Assembly: GCF_014195325.1 (NCBI RefSeq)
Contig: NZ_JACIBK010000003.1
Coordinates: 1-64,000 of the forward strand
DNA from: Rhizobium sp. BK650
GTDB lineage: Bacteria; Pseudomonadota; Alphaproteobacteria; Rhizobiales; Rhizobiaceae
DNA: 64,000 nt
Direction of reading: 5' to 3'
Shown here: positions 50,223 through 59,409 of the stretch, piece by piece
How positions within the stretch are numbered: the stretch's first letter is position 1
Layout: each line of letters begins with the position of its first letter
The notes under the pieces: model-generated
What the model was told of the DNA's origin: nothing
Database searches by the model: none
The model's input: the letters and a program-made list of their open reading frames with translations, nothing else
Position numbers and translations under genes: made by a program

Positions 50223-51212
50223 TCAGAAAGCCTCGCGGCTGTCGCTTCTCGGATCTCCCACGATCTGGTGCGGCCGGTAGAGATCGCCGCGGGCGGTGCG
50301 CCGCCAGGGGCGGGCAGGGTTTTCCGGATTGGTGGCGATTTCCGCTATCGCGATGCCGGGCGTGCCATCTCCAAGGCAGAGAGCTGCCCATCGGCCATTG
50401 GGGGCTGCGATGCCTGAGGGCGCGATCTCGCTTTGCGGCGCGTGTGCGGCGTAGCTGACCCAATAGGTATTGCTTGCGGCGTGGCCGAGCACCTCGGCTG
50501 CGAAAGGCGGCGATGCCGATGGCGTTTCTCCCGATGTGGAGAAGAGCATGCAATCGACATCGAGGCTCTCATATTCGATGAAGATTTCGGGATAGTGCGA
50601 CTCCATCCCGGCGGCACACCCAAAACGCATGCCGTCCACCTCGAAGGTGACGGGCACTTTGCCCGGCGAATACATGAAGGAAATCTTCGTGTGGGAGAGC
50701 AGGCGCTCGTCACAACGCGTCACCAGTTCGCCCCGGTCGGAGAGGACATAGAGGCTGTTATGCGGTCGGTGCGGCGGGGTCAGCCGGTGGGGTGCACCGA
50801 AGATGGTCCACAGCTTCAGCTCGGCGGCCAAATTTCTCGTTTTTTCCAGCTCCTCGCTCAGAACCTCCCATCGATAGTGGCTCCAGTCGGCGCCGATCTC
50901 CCTGGGGCCGGTTTCAGAAATGAGACGCTTGTTGGGAAAGCAGATCGTGCCTTCCGGGAAGTGGATCAGCCGGGCGCCGGCCTTGCTCGCCTGGCGCATC
51001 AGCAGGCGCATTTCGGCGCCATTGGCGCGGAAAGCATCCGCGTCGCGCGGGTTGAGGCAAACAGTGGTCTGGGCCACCGCCAGCCGCAGAGATTTTCCGG
51101 CGGGCTCATCTGTTCTCGGCCTGCGGATGTGGCTGAGGGCTGAAGTATAGGATTCGCCGGTTCGTGCGGCGCGGGCGCGCACCTTGCGTTTGAGATTTCC
51201 GTTTTGGGTCAT
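50223..51212 (-). CDS. Nitrilase-fold protein with apparently lost catalytic residues
   Basis: 329 residues. A basic N-terminal tail (KRKVRARAARTGESYTSAL) precedes a carbon-nitrogen hydrolase domain: LRLAVAQTTVCLNP, IHFPEGTI with Glu87, YRWEVLSEELEKTRNLAAELKLWTIFG, HNSLYVLSD. In homologues the catalytic Lys sits in YDKRLLS and the Cys in ALCIE-FPE. Here the aligned segments read CDERLLS (Glu169) and GCAAGMESHYPE (Gly202). Both losses come from my alignment by memory. The fold otherwise looks complete, so a pseudoenzyme is possible. Confidence 0.75.
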   Translation of the reverse strand: MTQNGNLKRKVRARAARTGESYTSALSHIRRPRTDEPAGKSLRLAVAQTTVCLNPRDADAFRANGAEMRLLMRQASKAGARLIHFPEGTICFPNKRLISETGPREIGADWSHYRWEVLSEELEKTRNLAAELKLWTIFGAPHRLTPPHRPHNSLYVLSDRGELVTRCDERLLSHTKISFMYSPGKVPVTFEVDGMRFGCAAGMESHYPEIFIEYESLDVDCMLFSTSGETPSASPPFAAEVLGHAASNTYWVSYAAHAPQSEIAPSGIAAPNGRWAALCLGDGTPGIAIAEIATNPENPARPWRRTARGDLYRPHQIVGDPRSDSREAF

Positions 51213-51449
51213 TGTCAGGCCTTTCCGTCACGGACGCATGTTCCCCGGCAACCACGCCCGAACGATCGGACCAAGGTTTTCGAACCCGAGACGGAAGTCC
51301 CTTTGCCTCCGTTCTAAAGACCCTGCCGGGGAGGATCGCTGGAGGTTGGGCGCAGGCCACGCCTGAACACGATGATGTTCGGGCCGCGGCGATTCGTCAA
51401 TCTTGGGATGTGTCCTGCGGAACGCGGCAGTCCGCCGCGTTTCGTCGCG

Positions 51450-52328
51450 TCATGCGCCCTTCGCAGCGGCAATGCCATTGAGCTCCGCCATCACGTCGTC
51501 AGGCAGCTCGATATCCGCGACCGCGAGATTTTCCCGCAGGTGAACGCGCGAGGATGTGCCGGGGATCAGGAGGATATTCGGCGCGCGTTTCAGAAGCCAG
51601 GCGAGCGCCACCTGAAGGGGCGTGGCACCCAAGCGGGCGGCGACATCAGAGAGCGTCGACGATTGCAGGGGCGAGAAACCGCCGAGCGGGAAGAAGGGCA
51701 CGTAGGCCGTGCCTTCCGCGGCGAGCTTGTCGATCAGCGCATCGTCGCCGCGATCGGCGAGGTTGTACTGGTTCTGGACGCAGACGATCTCGGTGATCTT
51801 GCGGCTGTCATCTACCTGTTTCGCCGTGGCATTCGACAGGCCGATATGCCTGATCAGGCCCTTCTGCTGCAGCTCGGCCAGAACCGTGAGCGGCGCTTCG
51901 AGCGAGCCTTCGGCCGGGCCATGCACATCGAACATGGCGCGCAGATTGACCACCTCGATCACGTCGAGACCGAGGTTTTTCAGGTTGCTGTGGATTGCCG
52001 CGGTCAGCTCTTCCTTGGAGAAGGCCGGGTTCCAGGAGGCGTCGGCCCCGCGCAGCGCGCCGACCTTGGTGACGATGACGAGATCATCGGGATAGGGGTG
52101 AAGCGCTTCCCTGATGATCTCATTAGTGACGTACGGGCCGTAGAAATCGCTGGTGTCGATATGGTTGACGCCGCTTTCGATGGCTTCGCGCAGCACCGCG
52201 ATCGCTTCGTTTCGATCCCGCGGCGGACCAAAGACGCCCTTGCCGGCAAGCTGCATGGCGCCATAGCCAAGGCGCTTTACCTTGCGATCGCCGAGCTTGA
52301 AGCTTCCGGATTTTTCGACAGTAGACAT
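51450..52328 (-). CDS. Aldo/keto reductase
   Basis: 292 residues. HIDTSDFYGPYVTNEIIREAL carries the Asp and Tyr of the catalytic set and LVIVTKVG the Lys. The usual His position reads VVNLR, an Asn variant seen in one AKR branch. GLSNATAKQVDDSRKITEIVCVQNQYNLADR and LIPGTSSRVHLRENLA form the NADPH part. A TIM-barrel NADPH-dependent carbonyl reductase of unknown substrate. Divergent from a LysR gene 117 bp away. Confidence 0.88.
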   Translation of the reverse strand: MSTVEKSGSFKLGDRKVKRLGYGAMQLAGKGVFGPPRDRNEAIAVLREAIESGVNHIDTSDFYGPYVTNEIIREALHPYPDDLVIVTKVGALRGADASWNPAFSKEELTAAIHSNLKNLGLDVIEVVNLRAMFDVHGPAEGSLEAPLTVLAELQQKGLIRHIGLSNATAKQVDDSRKITEIVCVQNQYNLADRGDDALIDKLAAEGTAYVPFFPLGGFSPLQSSTLSDVAARLGATPLQVALAWLLKRAPNILLIPGTSSRVHLRENLAVADIELPDDVMAELNGIAAAKGA

Positions 52329-52445
52329 GAAATCTCATCTCCGATTGAAGGCGGACAGGAAATAGGCCTGTATCGCGGCCCGGACAATCGGCTAAAACCC
52401 GGACGGGCTGTCCGGCTTATAGGACAATAGAGGGAGGCTGGGACT

Positions 52446-53363
52446 ATGAAACGAGGTGCGCCTGAGATCAATGACGTTAGCGCCTTTCTCGCCGTCGCAA
52501 GGGCCGGCGGTTTTCGCGAGGCGGCGCGGGTGAGTCATATGAGCTCCTCGGGGCTCAGTGATGCGGTGCGCCGGCTGGAGACGGAGCTTGGGGTGCGGCT
52601 CTTCAACCGCACGACGCGCAGCGTGGTGCCAACAGAGGCCGGCCGCGGCCTGATGGAGCGGCTCGGTCCGGCTTTCGGCGAGATCGACGCGGCGCTCGAC
52701 TTCGTGAAGGATTTTCGCGATCGGCCGGCCGGCTCGCTGAAGCTCAACGTGCCTGTCAGCGCCGCAAGGTTGGTGCTGCCGCGCATCGTGCCCCCGTTCC
52801 TGAAGCGCTATCCGGATATCCGCCTCGAGATCGTCACCGAGGAGAATTTCGTCGACATCATCGCCGCTGGATGCGATGCAGGCATCCGCTATGACGAGCG
52901 GCTGGAGCAGGACATGATCGCCGTGCCGATCGGCCCGCGCCGCCAGCGTTTTGCCGGTGGTGCATCCTCGGCCTATCTCGCCGAACACGGGCGGCCGCAG
53001 CATCCGCGCGATCTGCTGCAACATGCCTGCATCCGCGGGCGGTTTGCCGGTCGCGCCATCCCGGTCTGGGAATTCGAGCGCGATGGCGAGATCGTCAGGG
53101 TCGATCCGCCGAGCCCGCTGATCGTGCAGAACGGCGGCGGAACGGATCTCGCCATCGATGCGGCGGTTGCCGGAACCGGCATCGTTTTCACCTTCGAGGA
53201 CTGGCTGAAGCCCTATTTCGAAAGCGGCGCGCTGGAGCCGGTGCTGGAGGAATGGTGGGAAAGCTTTTCCGGCCCCTTCCTTTATTATCCCGGCCGGCGG
53301 CAGGTACCCGCGCCGCTGCGCGCCTTTATCGATTTCATCAAAGCGATGCCGCGAGAAGGTTGA
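52446..53363 (+). CDS. LysR family transcriptional regulator
   Basis: 305 residues. HTH: INDVSAFLAVARAGGFREAARVSHMSSSGLSDAVRRLETELGVRLFNRTTRSVVPTEAG. Effector domain: GSLKLNVPVSAARLVLPRIVPPFLKRYPDIRLEIVTEENFVDIIAAGCDAGIRYDERLEQDMIAVPIGP. Divergent from the aldo/keto reductase, which is its probable target. Confidence 0.92.
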   Translation: MKRGAPEINDVSAFLAVARAGGFREAARVSHMSSSGLSDAVRRLETELGVRLFNRTTRSVVPTEAGRGLMERLGPAFGEIDAALDFVKDFRDRPAGSLKLNVPVSAARLVLPRIVPPFLKRYPDIRLEIVTEENFVDIIAAGCDAGIRYDERLEQDMIAVPIGPRRQRFAGGASSAYLAEHGRPQHPRDLLQHACIRGRFAGRAIPVWEFERDGEIVRVDPPSPLIVQNGGGTDLAIDAAVAGTGIVFTFEDWLKPYFESGALEPVLEEWWESFSGPFLYYPGRRQVPAPLRAFIDFIKAMPREG

Positions 53364-53459
53364 GCAGAGATCATCGGACCTCAACGTGGTAGAGTAGGTG
53401 CGGGCGATGCATTCGCCGTATCGCCATCATCATCAACATCATCGTGGAAGGGGAAGATC

Positions 53460-54131
53460 ATGAGCATCGCAAGCAACATGACCGGCAACGGCACGAGCGA
53501 GATGAAGCTGGAGATCATCGTCGTGCCGGTGTCGGATGTCGACCGGGCCAAGGCTTTTTACGGCGGGCTCGGCTGGCGCCTTGATGCAGACTATTCCTCG
53601 GGCGATAACTACCGGGTGATCCAGTTCACCCCTCCTGGCTCGAACGCATCCGTCATCTTCGGGAAGAACGTGACGCCGGCGGCACCCGGCTCCGCGCAGG
53701 GCCTCTATCTCGTCGTCTCCGACATCGAGACTGCCCGCAAGGAGCTCAAGGAGCGTGGCGTTGAGGTCAGCGAGGCATTCCATCCCGAGGGAGAGGTCTA
53801 TAGCGGTCCCGACGTGCCCTATCTTTTCGGCCGGCGGCGGGTCAGCGGCCCCGATCCCGACCGCGGAAGCTATCGCTCCTTCGCGGCCTTCAGCGACCCT
53901 GACGGCAACGGCTGGCTGTTCCAGGAAATCACCGCCCGGCTGCCCGGCCGGATCACCTCCGACCTTGCCGCCTTCGGCACGGCGAAGGATATTGCCGCAG
54001 CGCTCAGCCGGGCAGCCGCCGCACATGGTGAGCATGAGAAGCGCAATGGCGGAAAACACGATGAAAACTGGCCGGACTGGTATGCGGAATACATGATGGC
54101 CGAGCAGACGGGCAAGCCGTTGCCGCTGTGA
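53460..54131 (+). CDS. VOC family (glyoxalase-like) protein
   Basis: 223 residues. One VOC unit: LEIIVVPVSDVDRAKAFYGGLGWRLDADYSSGDNYRVIQFTPPGSNASVIFG, LYLVVSDIETARKELKERGVEVSEAFH, and FAAFSDPDGNGWLFQEI. The C-terminal extension (DIAAALSRAAAAHGEHEKRNGGKHDENWPDWYAEYMMAEQTG) is found in many rhizobial and actinobacterial members. GGAAGGGGAAGATC precedes the ATG. Metal-dependent lyase or dioxygenase type; substrate unknown. Confidence 0.88.
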   Translation: MSIASNMTGNGTSEMKLEIIVVPVSDVDRAKAFYGGLGWRLDADYSSGDNYRVIQFTPPGSNASVIFGKNVTPAAPGSAQGLYLVVSDIETARKELKERGVEVSEAFHPEGEVYSGPDVPYLFGRRRVSGPDPDRGSYRSFAAFSDPDGNGWLFQEITARLPGRITSDLAAFGTAKDIAAALSRAAAAHGEHEKRNGGKHDENWPDWYAEYMMAEQTGKPLPL

Positions 54132-54142
54132 GATGATGGACG

Positions 54143-54167
54143 AGACCGGCCGGCTGGGCCGGTCTCA
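54143..54167. terminator. Terminator between convergent genes
   Basis: GAGACCGGCC (54143-54152) pairs perfectly with GGCCGGTCTC (54158-54167) around a 5-base loop, 11 bp after the VOC stop and 24 bp before the end of the convergent phage gene. Confidence 0.75.
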
Positions 54168-54191
54168 CCGTTGGTCTCAGGCCGGTGGAAG

Positions 54192-54605
54192 TCACACGGG
54201 CTCGATCCGGGCCGCCCACTTCCAGAGATCGTCCATCTGGTTCGGCGGGATGCCCATGGCGACCGCGAGCAGATCGACGCGGGGATCTTCACGGGAATAT
54301 TCCTGCGCATCCTCGATCATGATGCGAACGGTTTCCTTGTCCTTAGCCGACATGCCGGCCATGCCGTCGATCGTGGCCAGGACATCCGCCTTGAAAATCG
54401 GCGGTTCAAGTTCGAGCGCGGCGAGCCAGAGCTGCCACTTCCGGAGAGTGGGGAAGCGATCTTCCGACCCTGTGGGATCGCGGAGGTATTTTGCGATCGC
54501 GGGCTCTTGATCGTCGTGAGGGGTGAGGGTCATGTTAGGTTGATTGCGAGAGAATATTTCAAGGATGGTTCCGGCGCTGTCGTAGCAAACATATACGGTT
54601 GTCAT
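54192..54605 (-). CDS. Phage tail fibre-associated protein
   Basis: 137 residues (MTTVYVCYDSAGTILEIFS...). Its ATG overlaps the fibre gene's stop by 4 bp (ATGA), the usual position of a fibre chaperone or assembly protein. The part FPTLRKWQLWLAALELEPPIFKADVLATIDG resembles a phage protein of the XkdW/DUF-type found after tail fibres. Role inferred from context. Confidence 0.55.
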   Translation of the reverse strand: MTTVYVCYDSAGTILEIFSRNQPNMTLTPHDDQEPAIAKYLRDPTGSEDRFPTLRKWQLWLAALELEPPIFKADVLATIDGMAGMSAKDKETVRIMIEDAQEYSREDPRVDLLAVAMGIPPNQMDDLWKWAARIEPV

Positions 54606-56200
54606 GCAAATAGCCTCCTGCAGGTGTAGTCGTGCCAGCCGCAGACGAAGAAGGAGGCAGCGCAGGCCGAGCTCGACACCGCAGCATACCTCCAGAGCTG
54701 GCCATTAATATTGCTGCGTGCCTTACCAGCAGCCGCGCTTTGATCGGGATAATCGTTGCCCGAGCGTGAGCGGCAGCGAACCTGATGGGCGGCGCCGGCG
54801 ATGTAGCTGGCGGCAGCGGCATCGGAGACGATCCCGATGCAATCCTGCCCTGTGCTTGCAACAATGGTGTCGATCAGCACCGAAATGTCCACACTCAATC
54901 CCACGGGGGTATTGCTTGGTATTGCGAGGCCCTGCACATTGGTGTTGGCGACGAACCACGCGTAGCTATCGGTGTTGACCTCATTGCCCGTCTGCCAGAA
55001 CGGGACGACGTTCCCCGATGAGTTGGTGAGGATCAGGCCAACGCGGCTTCCGGACAGGCATTCCCACCCAGTTGGCTTGATGACACCTGCCTCTGATGCC
55101 GACAGCGACATCACGAAATCCGTGGTACCATCTATCGTCTTCCTGACGGCGTAGAGGAAATACGTCTTTGACGGTTGTACAGATCCGGTATCGAGCAGCT
55201 GAGCGAGCGTTTTAGGCGTGGCAATAGTGGTCTGGTGCTTCTTGCCGCCAAACCATCCAGCGCCTGGGCCGATGGTTACAGATGCAACTCCGGCATAAGC
55301 CGGGATAAAGCCCGTAAAGAAATCAAAGCCGGTGGCAACGCAGACATATTTGACAATACTGCTTGCTAGGACCTTTTTCAGGGTCCAGCTATCTGTGCTG
55401 TCAGCCATAGCGAATTCGTCGCTATCGGCGATATCCGCTTTTGCGGCCGAACTGTGAAACATTCCGGCGATGCCGGCGGCAACCGAACCGTAGAGTGCGA
55501 GTGTTTTTCGATACCAGTGAAATGAGGAGAAAAGGCCGCCTGTGCCTGGGATCTGAACATCCTCGGGATTGCTCGCATAGGCGGCCGAGAGATTTGCGCT
55601 TGTATTCGCGGCCACCGCCGATTGGGCAGCTTCGCCCGCTTTTTGTCCGGCGATTTGCGTCAGTTCCGGGACATCTGAAATAACGTCCGCGATATCGGCG
55701 ACCAATTTCAGATATTGCGCCACGGCCGCGACGGCTTCGATCGCCGCACCTTTGTCGCTCAGCGCCAGTACATTGGAAATAAGCTGATCGATGGTAGCGG
55801 AATCGTAACTCGGTGGAATGGTAACGGCGCGGGCCGCCCGTTCCTTCAGTTGCTGAAGCCGCATCACGATCAGGTCGAGCGCCTGCTCGACCGTCTCGGC
55901 GTAGTAGGCGCCTTGGTTCTCCAAGTCGGTTTCCTGGGTAAAGGGCACGTCCAGCAGCAAGGTTATCCGGCTGCCTTCCGCCGGAGCAGGGGTGATGAGC
56001 GCACTGCCGCCCCCATCGTTGCCGATCCTGGTAACTGTGTAATCGGCATCCAGTACGAGGATCGTATCCGTGCCGGAGGCATCCGTTCGGATCACCTGCA
56101 GATGTTGGGGTTCAAGGATCTTGAATTTGTATTCGAAGGCCGTGGTGGTGCCATCCCCGCTATAGGGGCCGGACCGATTTGTCTCGCTTGAAATTGTCAT
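54602..56200 (-). CDS. Phage tail fibre, T7-type N-terminus
   Basis: 532 residues. The first 150 (FEYKFKILEPQHLQVIRTDASGTDTILVLDADYTVTRIG, ITLLLDVPFTQETDLENQGAYYAETVEQALDLIVMRLQQL) match the T7 gp17-like tail-attachment domain. A helical/repetitive shaft and a Gly/Ser/Thr-rich distal part follow. The C-terminus has several Cys (SACAASFFVCGWHDYTC). The receptor-binding tip is probably host-specific. Minus strand, in the same sense as the tail genes at 58.4-62.1 kb. Confidence 0.8.
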   Translation of the reverse strand: MTISSETNRSGPYSGDGTTTAFEYKFKILEPQHLQVIRTDASGTDTILVLDADYTVTRIGNDGGGSALITPAPAEGSRITLLLDVPFTQETDLENQGAYYAETVEQALDLIVMRLQQLKERAARAVTIPPSYDSATIDQLISNVLALSDKGAAIEAVAAVAQYLKLVADIADVISDVPELTQIAGQKAGEAAQSAVAANTSANLSAAYASNPEDVQIPGTGGLFSSFHWYRKTLALYGSVAAGIAGMFHSSAAKADIADSDEFAMADSTDSWTLKKVLASSIVKYVCVATGFDFFTGFIPAYAGVASVTIGPGAGWFGGKKHQTTIATPKTLAQLLDTGSVQPSKTYFLYAVRKTIDGTTDFVMSLSASEAGVIKPTGWECLSGSRVGLILTNSSGNVVPFWQTGNEVNTDSYAWFVANTNVQGLAIPSNTPVGLSVDISVLIDTIVASTGQDCIGIVSDAAAASYIAGAAHQVRCRSRSGNDYPDQSAAAGKARSNINGQLWRYAAVSSSACAASFFVCGWHDYTCRRLFA

Positions 56201-56592
56201 AGATCACGCCTCTGGTTTTGGTGACCATAGGCGCAAGAAGGTTGTCGGACTGATGTGGTGGTCGATACCGATGCCGCCACGCGCACGATCGTGGATTCCG
56301 TATGCCGGAGCCGGGAGCAACTTCAGAGAGGACATGCGCCGGCCACGCGCCCGCGTCTACATCGACGAGATCTGTGCCTATGGCCCTCATTTTTCCGCTC
56401 GCACTGGACCCACGGCCGGAGTGAGGTAATGAGGCGAGATATAGATTGCGTGATGCCGCTTTTACGCAATATAAGCCAGCCGTCATCAGACAAATCTCAG
56501 GGTCTGTTAAGCGGCCGCGCATCGCTTCTGGATTGCAGGCAAAACCTGACATAAAACAGGGAGTGCAGCATTCGGCATGGTGTGAGGCAATC
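56201..56592. other. Gap between fibre gene and membrane hydrolase
   Basis: 392 bp with no convincing gene; frames here have no ribosome binding site or family motif. This is one edge of the place where gp15/gp16 homologues would be expected. Confidence 0.45.
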
Positions 56593-58257
56593 ATGCGATA
56601 TCGAACGATTATTTACGTCAGGCCGCCTTCGTGGCCGGGTCTTTTCTTTGCGCTGCTTTGCCTATGCCTGTCGCTGACGCCGAGCCTGATGCCGCGGTCG
56701 TGGTTCGTGCAGGGTGCCCTGTCGGGTACAAGTGCTGCGGTCGGTTATCTTTGCGGCGTCATCCTGCAATGGCTCTGGATCTATCTCGAGATCCCCTCGC
56801 TCCGGTTCCGCCCCGGATGGGTGGTGCGATCGGTGGCGGTCATGGCAGGCGTATCGATTGCGGCGTTTTTCGTGTGGCAGGCGTCGTCCTGGCAGAATTC
56901 GGTCCGGGCGCTGATGCAGCTTCCGCCCAATGCCACGATCGAGCCCTTCCTGCTGATCTTGACGGCAATCCTTATCTTCATCCTGCTCATCGCGATCGGC
57001 CGGCTTTTCAAGATGATGGTAATTGCGAGTTATGAACGCGCCAGCCGGGTCGTCCCGAAGCGGATTGCCGCCCTTGCTGCCATCCTGATTTCTGCCTTCG
57101 CCTTCTGGACCATAGTCGATGGCGTTCTGTTCCATGTCGCGCTGCGCGTTCTTGATTCCTCTTTCCGGGAGGCCGATGCGCTGATTGACGACGATACGCC
57201 GATGCCCGACGATCCGGCCAGGACGGGAAGCGCTGTCTCGCTCGTCAACTGGGGGGAACTCGGACGACGGGGCCGTCATTTCATCGCCTCGGGCCCGACG
57301 AGGGAGCAGATCGGCGCGTTCCTGAACTCTTCCGCAAAAGATCCCATTCGGGTCTATGTCGGCCTCAACAGCGCAGACAATGCACAGGCGCGGGCGAGCC
57401 TGGCGCTCGCCGAACTGAGGCGGCAAGGTGCATTCGAGCGATCCTCGCTGATCGTCGTCGTGCCCACCGGAACCGGCTGGGTCGATCCGGAAGCCCTGGA
57501 TACAGTCGAATATCTGCTGCGCGGCGATGTCGCCAGCGTCGCGATCCAATATTCCTATCTCAGCAGTTGGCTGTCACTGATGGTCGAGCCGGAATACGGG
57601 TCCGATACGGCAAGGGCGCTGTTTCGGGAAGTCTATGGCTATTGGCGCACCCTGCCGCGCGATCATCGCCCGAAACTCTATCTTCATGGCCTGAGCCTCG
57701 GCGCGCTGAATTCCCAGTCCTCCGTCAATCTCTTTGAAGTGTTCGACGACCCGTTCCAGGGGGCGCTGTGGAGCGGGCCGCCCTTTGCCAGTGCCACATG
57801 GTCCTATCTGACGGCAAACCGCAATCCAGGATCGCCCGCCTGGCTGCCGCAATTTCGCGATGGCAGCATGATCCGGTTCTCCAATCAATGGACGTCTGCC
57901 ACCACTGCCGGTGCCGCCTGGGGGCCGGTGCGCATCGTCTTCCTGCAATATGCCAGCGATCCCGTCACCTTCTTCGACTGGCGGGCGCTTTATCGGGAGC
58001 CGGATTGGATGCAGGGGCAGCGCGGCCGAGACGTATCACCGCATTTTCAATGGTTTCCGATCGTCACCGCGCTGCAGCTCGGCTTCGACGCCATGATCGC
58101 CACCACCTCGCCGATGGGCTTCGGCCATGTCTATGCGCCGCAGCACTATATCGATGCCTGGCTGGCGGTCACGGACCCGCCCGGCTGGTCGCCTGAGGAG
58201 GTCGAGCGGCTGAAGCAGCATTTCGAGAGTGCTCGATCGATCGAAGCGAGTGATTAA
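56593..58257 (+). CDS. Membrane-anchored alpha/beta hydrolase (PF10081-like)
   Basis: 554 residues from the ATG at 56593 (GAGG 6 bases upstream). The N-terminal half has about five TM helices (PGLFFALLCLCLSLTPSLMPR, SIAAFFVWQASSWQ, FLLILTAILIFILLIAIGRLF). The C-terminal catalytic domain begins at RVYVGLNSADNAQARASLALAELRR and has the nucleophile Ser in LHGLSLGALNSQSS; QHYIDAWLAVTDPPGWSPEEV holds the probable His. Such alpha/beta-hydrolase N/C-domain proteins are bacterial lipase/esterase-like membrane enzymes without a settled function. It sits on the plus strand inside the phage tail module. Confidence 0.85.
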   Translation: MRYRTIIYVRPPSWPGLFFALLCLCLSLTPSLMPRSWFVQGALSGTSAAVGYLCGVILQWLWIYLEIPSLRFRPGWVVRSVAVMAGVSIAAFFVWQASSWQNSVRALMQLPPNATIEPFLLILTAILIFILLIAIGRLFKMMVIASYERASRVVPKRIAALAAILISAFAFWTIVDGVLFHVALRVLDSSFREADALIDDDTPMPDDPARTGSAVSLVNWGELGRRGRHFIASGPTREQIGAFLNSSAKDPIRVYVGLNSADNAQARASLALAELRRQGAFERSSLIVVVPTGTGWVDPEALDTVEYLLRGDVASVAIQYSYLSSWLSLMVEPEYGSDTARALFREVYGYWRTLPRDHRPKLYLHGLSLGALNSQSSVNLFEVFDDPFQGALWSGPPFASATWSYLTANRNPGSPAWLPQFRDGSMIRFSNQWTSATTAGAAWGPVRIVFLQYASDPVTFFDWRALYREPDWMQGQRGRDVSPHFQWFPIVTALQLGFDAMIATTSPMGFGHVYAPQHYIDAWLAVTDPPGWSPEEVERLKQHFESARSIEASD

Positions 58258-58447
58258 TCGAGATCGGTCATGGCTCGGAAATGGCAGGTCTTACTGAAGT
58301 CTAAGATCAGAATCTCACCATAACTATCTAATATTGAGCCATAATTCCATGAGCCTGCGGGCGGCTTCGTTGCGTCAGAGCCGCCTCGATCGCCAACCGC
58401 AAATCCCGCGGAATATGCTCGTGTTGCCGTATCGCCCGCGGCATCAC

Positions 58448-58960
58448 TCAGTTGAAATAGCCGAGGCCCTTGCCCTGTGTATAGGCCTTGCCCGCGCCGC
58501 CGAGCACGGTGCCGAAGGCTTCGAGATAGCCGCCCTTGACGGCGGCGTCGGCGCGCATGCGGTCGAGCTTGGCACTTGCCAGCTGATTGGTGCCCTGCAT
58601 CTTGTAGCCATAGGCTTCGCGATAGGCATTGGTGCGCACGTTCAGAGCATCGATCTCGCTCATCTTGGCGGTATCGACAATGGTGTCGAGCGGCGAGCCG
58701 AAGGAGATATCCACGCCATTGGCGGCGATCGCGGCGCGCTGGCGGCCTTCGAGCTGCGCCGTCTGCATGCGCTTCTGCTGCTCTTCCTGCTTGCCGCGCT
58801 CGATTGCGTCCTTCGCCTGTTTGTCGGCGATCTGCGCATTCATTTCGGCGACTTGGGCATTGTACTTGTTCGCCTGCGCCGTCGCCTTTGCCTGCTGTAC
58901 CTGGCCGGCCGCGCCAAGCAGCGTCGAGCCGAGTGTCAAAGCCAGACCAAGATCACACAT
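58448..58960 (-). CDS. Phage internal virion/core protein, T7 gp14-like
   Basis: 170 residues from the ATG at 58960. The GLALTLGSTLLGAAGQVQQAKATAQANKYNAQVAEMNAQIADKQAKDAIERG start, a Gln/Ala/Lys-rich helix after a small hydrophobic stretch, and AIAANGVDISFGSPLDTIVDTAKMSEIDALNVRTNAYREAYGY match gp14-type internal virion proteins of podoviruses. It overlaps the gene upstream by 8 bp and has the same order as T7 11-12-13-14. Confidence 0.75.
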   Translation of the reverse strand: MCDLGLALTLGSTLLGAAGQVQQAKATAQANKYNAQVAEMNAQIADKQAKDAIERGKQEEQQKRMQTAQLEGRQRAAIAANGVDISFGSPLDTIVDTAKMSEIDALNVRTNAYREAYGYKMQGTNQLASAKLDRMRADAAVKGGYLEAFGTVLGGAGKAYTQGKGLGYFN

Positions 58961-59399
58961 CAGCTGCTCCCATTTCGAATAGCCGGAATTGATGCCTGTT
59001 GATCTCAACCGGATCGAACAGCCGGAAGCCCAGCCATTCCAGCCAGCGGATCGAGACCGTGTTGCGGGCATCCACGAAGTTTCTGATCACGGCATAGCGG
59101 CTCAACAGTTGAGCCGGCCAATCGCGCGAGATCCGCAGGAAGGCGCGGAAATTCTCTTCAACCGCATCCGTGCCGAGCAGCCAGGGCGCGCCGATGCCGG
59201 TCAGGATATTGATGTCGCCGACACCCCACATAACCTCTGGCCGGCCATTAAAGAGCGCTGTCCAGGCAAGCGAGGAATGGCGGCAGGAGAAGGAAAGGGC
59301 AGAGAGCGGCGAGCGACCGGAGGCGGCGAAAACCTCGCCGCGGTCGGCCTGGCGCATGCGCTCCGCGATCGTGCGGATATGGGCGGGCTTTGCCGGCAT
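58953..59399 (-). CDS. Phage protein, DUF2833/T7 gp13-like
   Basis: 148 residues from the ATG at 59399; a TTG at 59420 would overlap the stop of the previous gene. MPAKPAHIRTIAERMRQADRGEVFAASG, then FNGRPEVMWGVGDINILTGIGAPWLLGTD and SIRWLEWLGFRLFDP, match phage proteins with a GNAT-like fold found between tail tubular B and gp14. Role in virion assembly is assumed. Confidence 0.7.
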   Translation of the reverse strand: MPAKPAHIRTIAERMRQADRGEVFAASGRSPLSALSFSCRHSSLAWTALFNGRPEVMWGVGDINILTGIGAPWLLGTDAVEENFRAFLRISRDWPAQLLSRYAVIRNFVDARNTVSIRWLEWLGFRLFDPVEINRHQFRLFEMGAADV

Positions 59400-59409
59400 G
59401 ATCGCGATT

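Noticed and set aside
53405..53450. CAT-rich run before the VOC gene as a microsatellite
   Set aside because: Too short and imperfect; about four CAT units broken by other bases.
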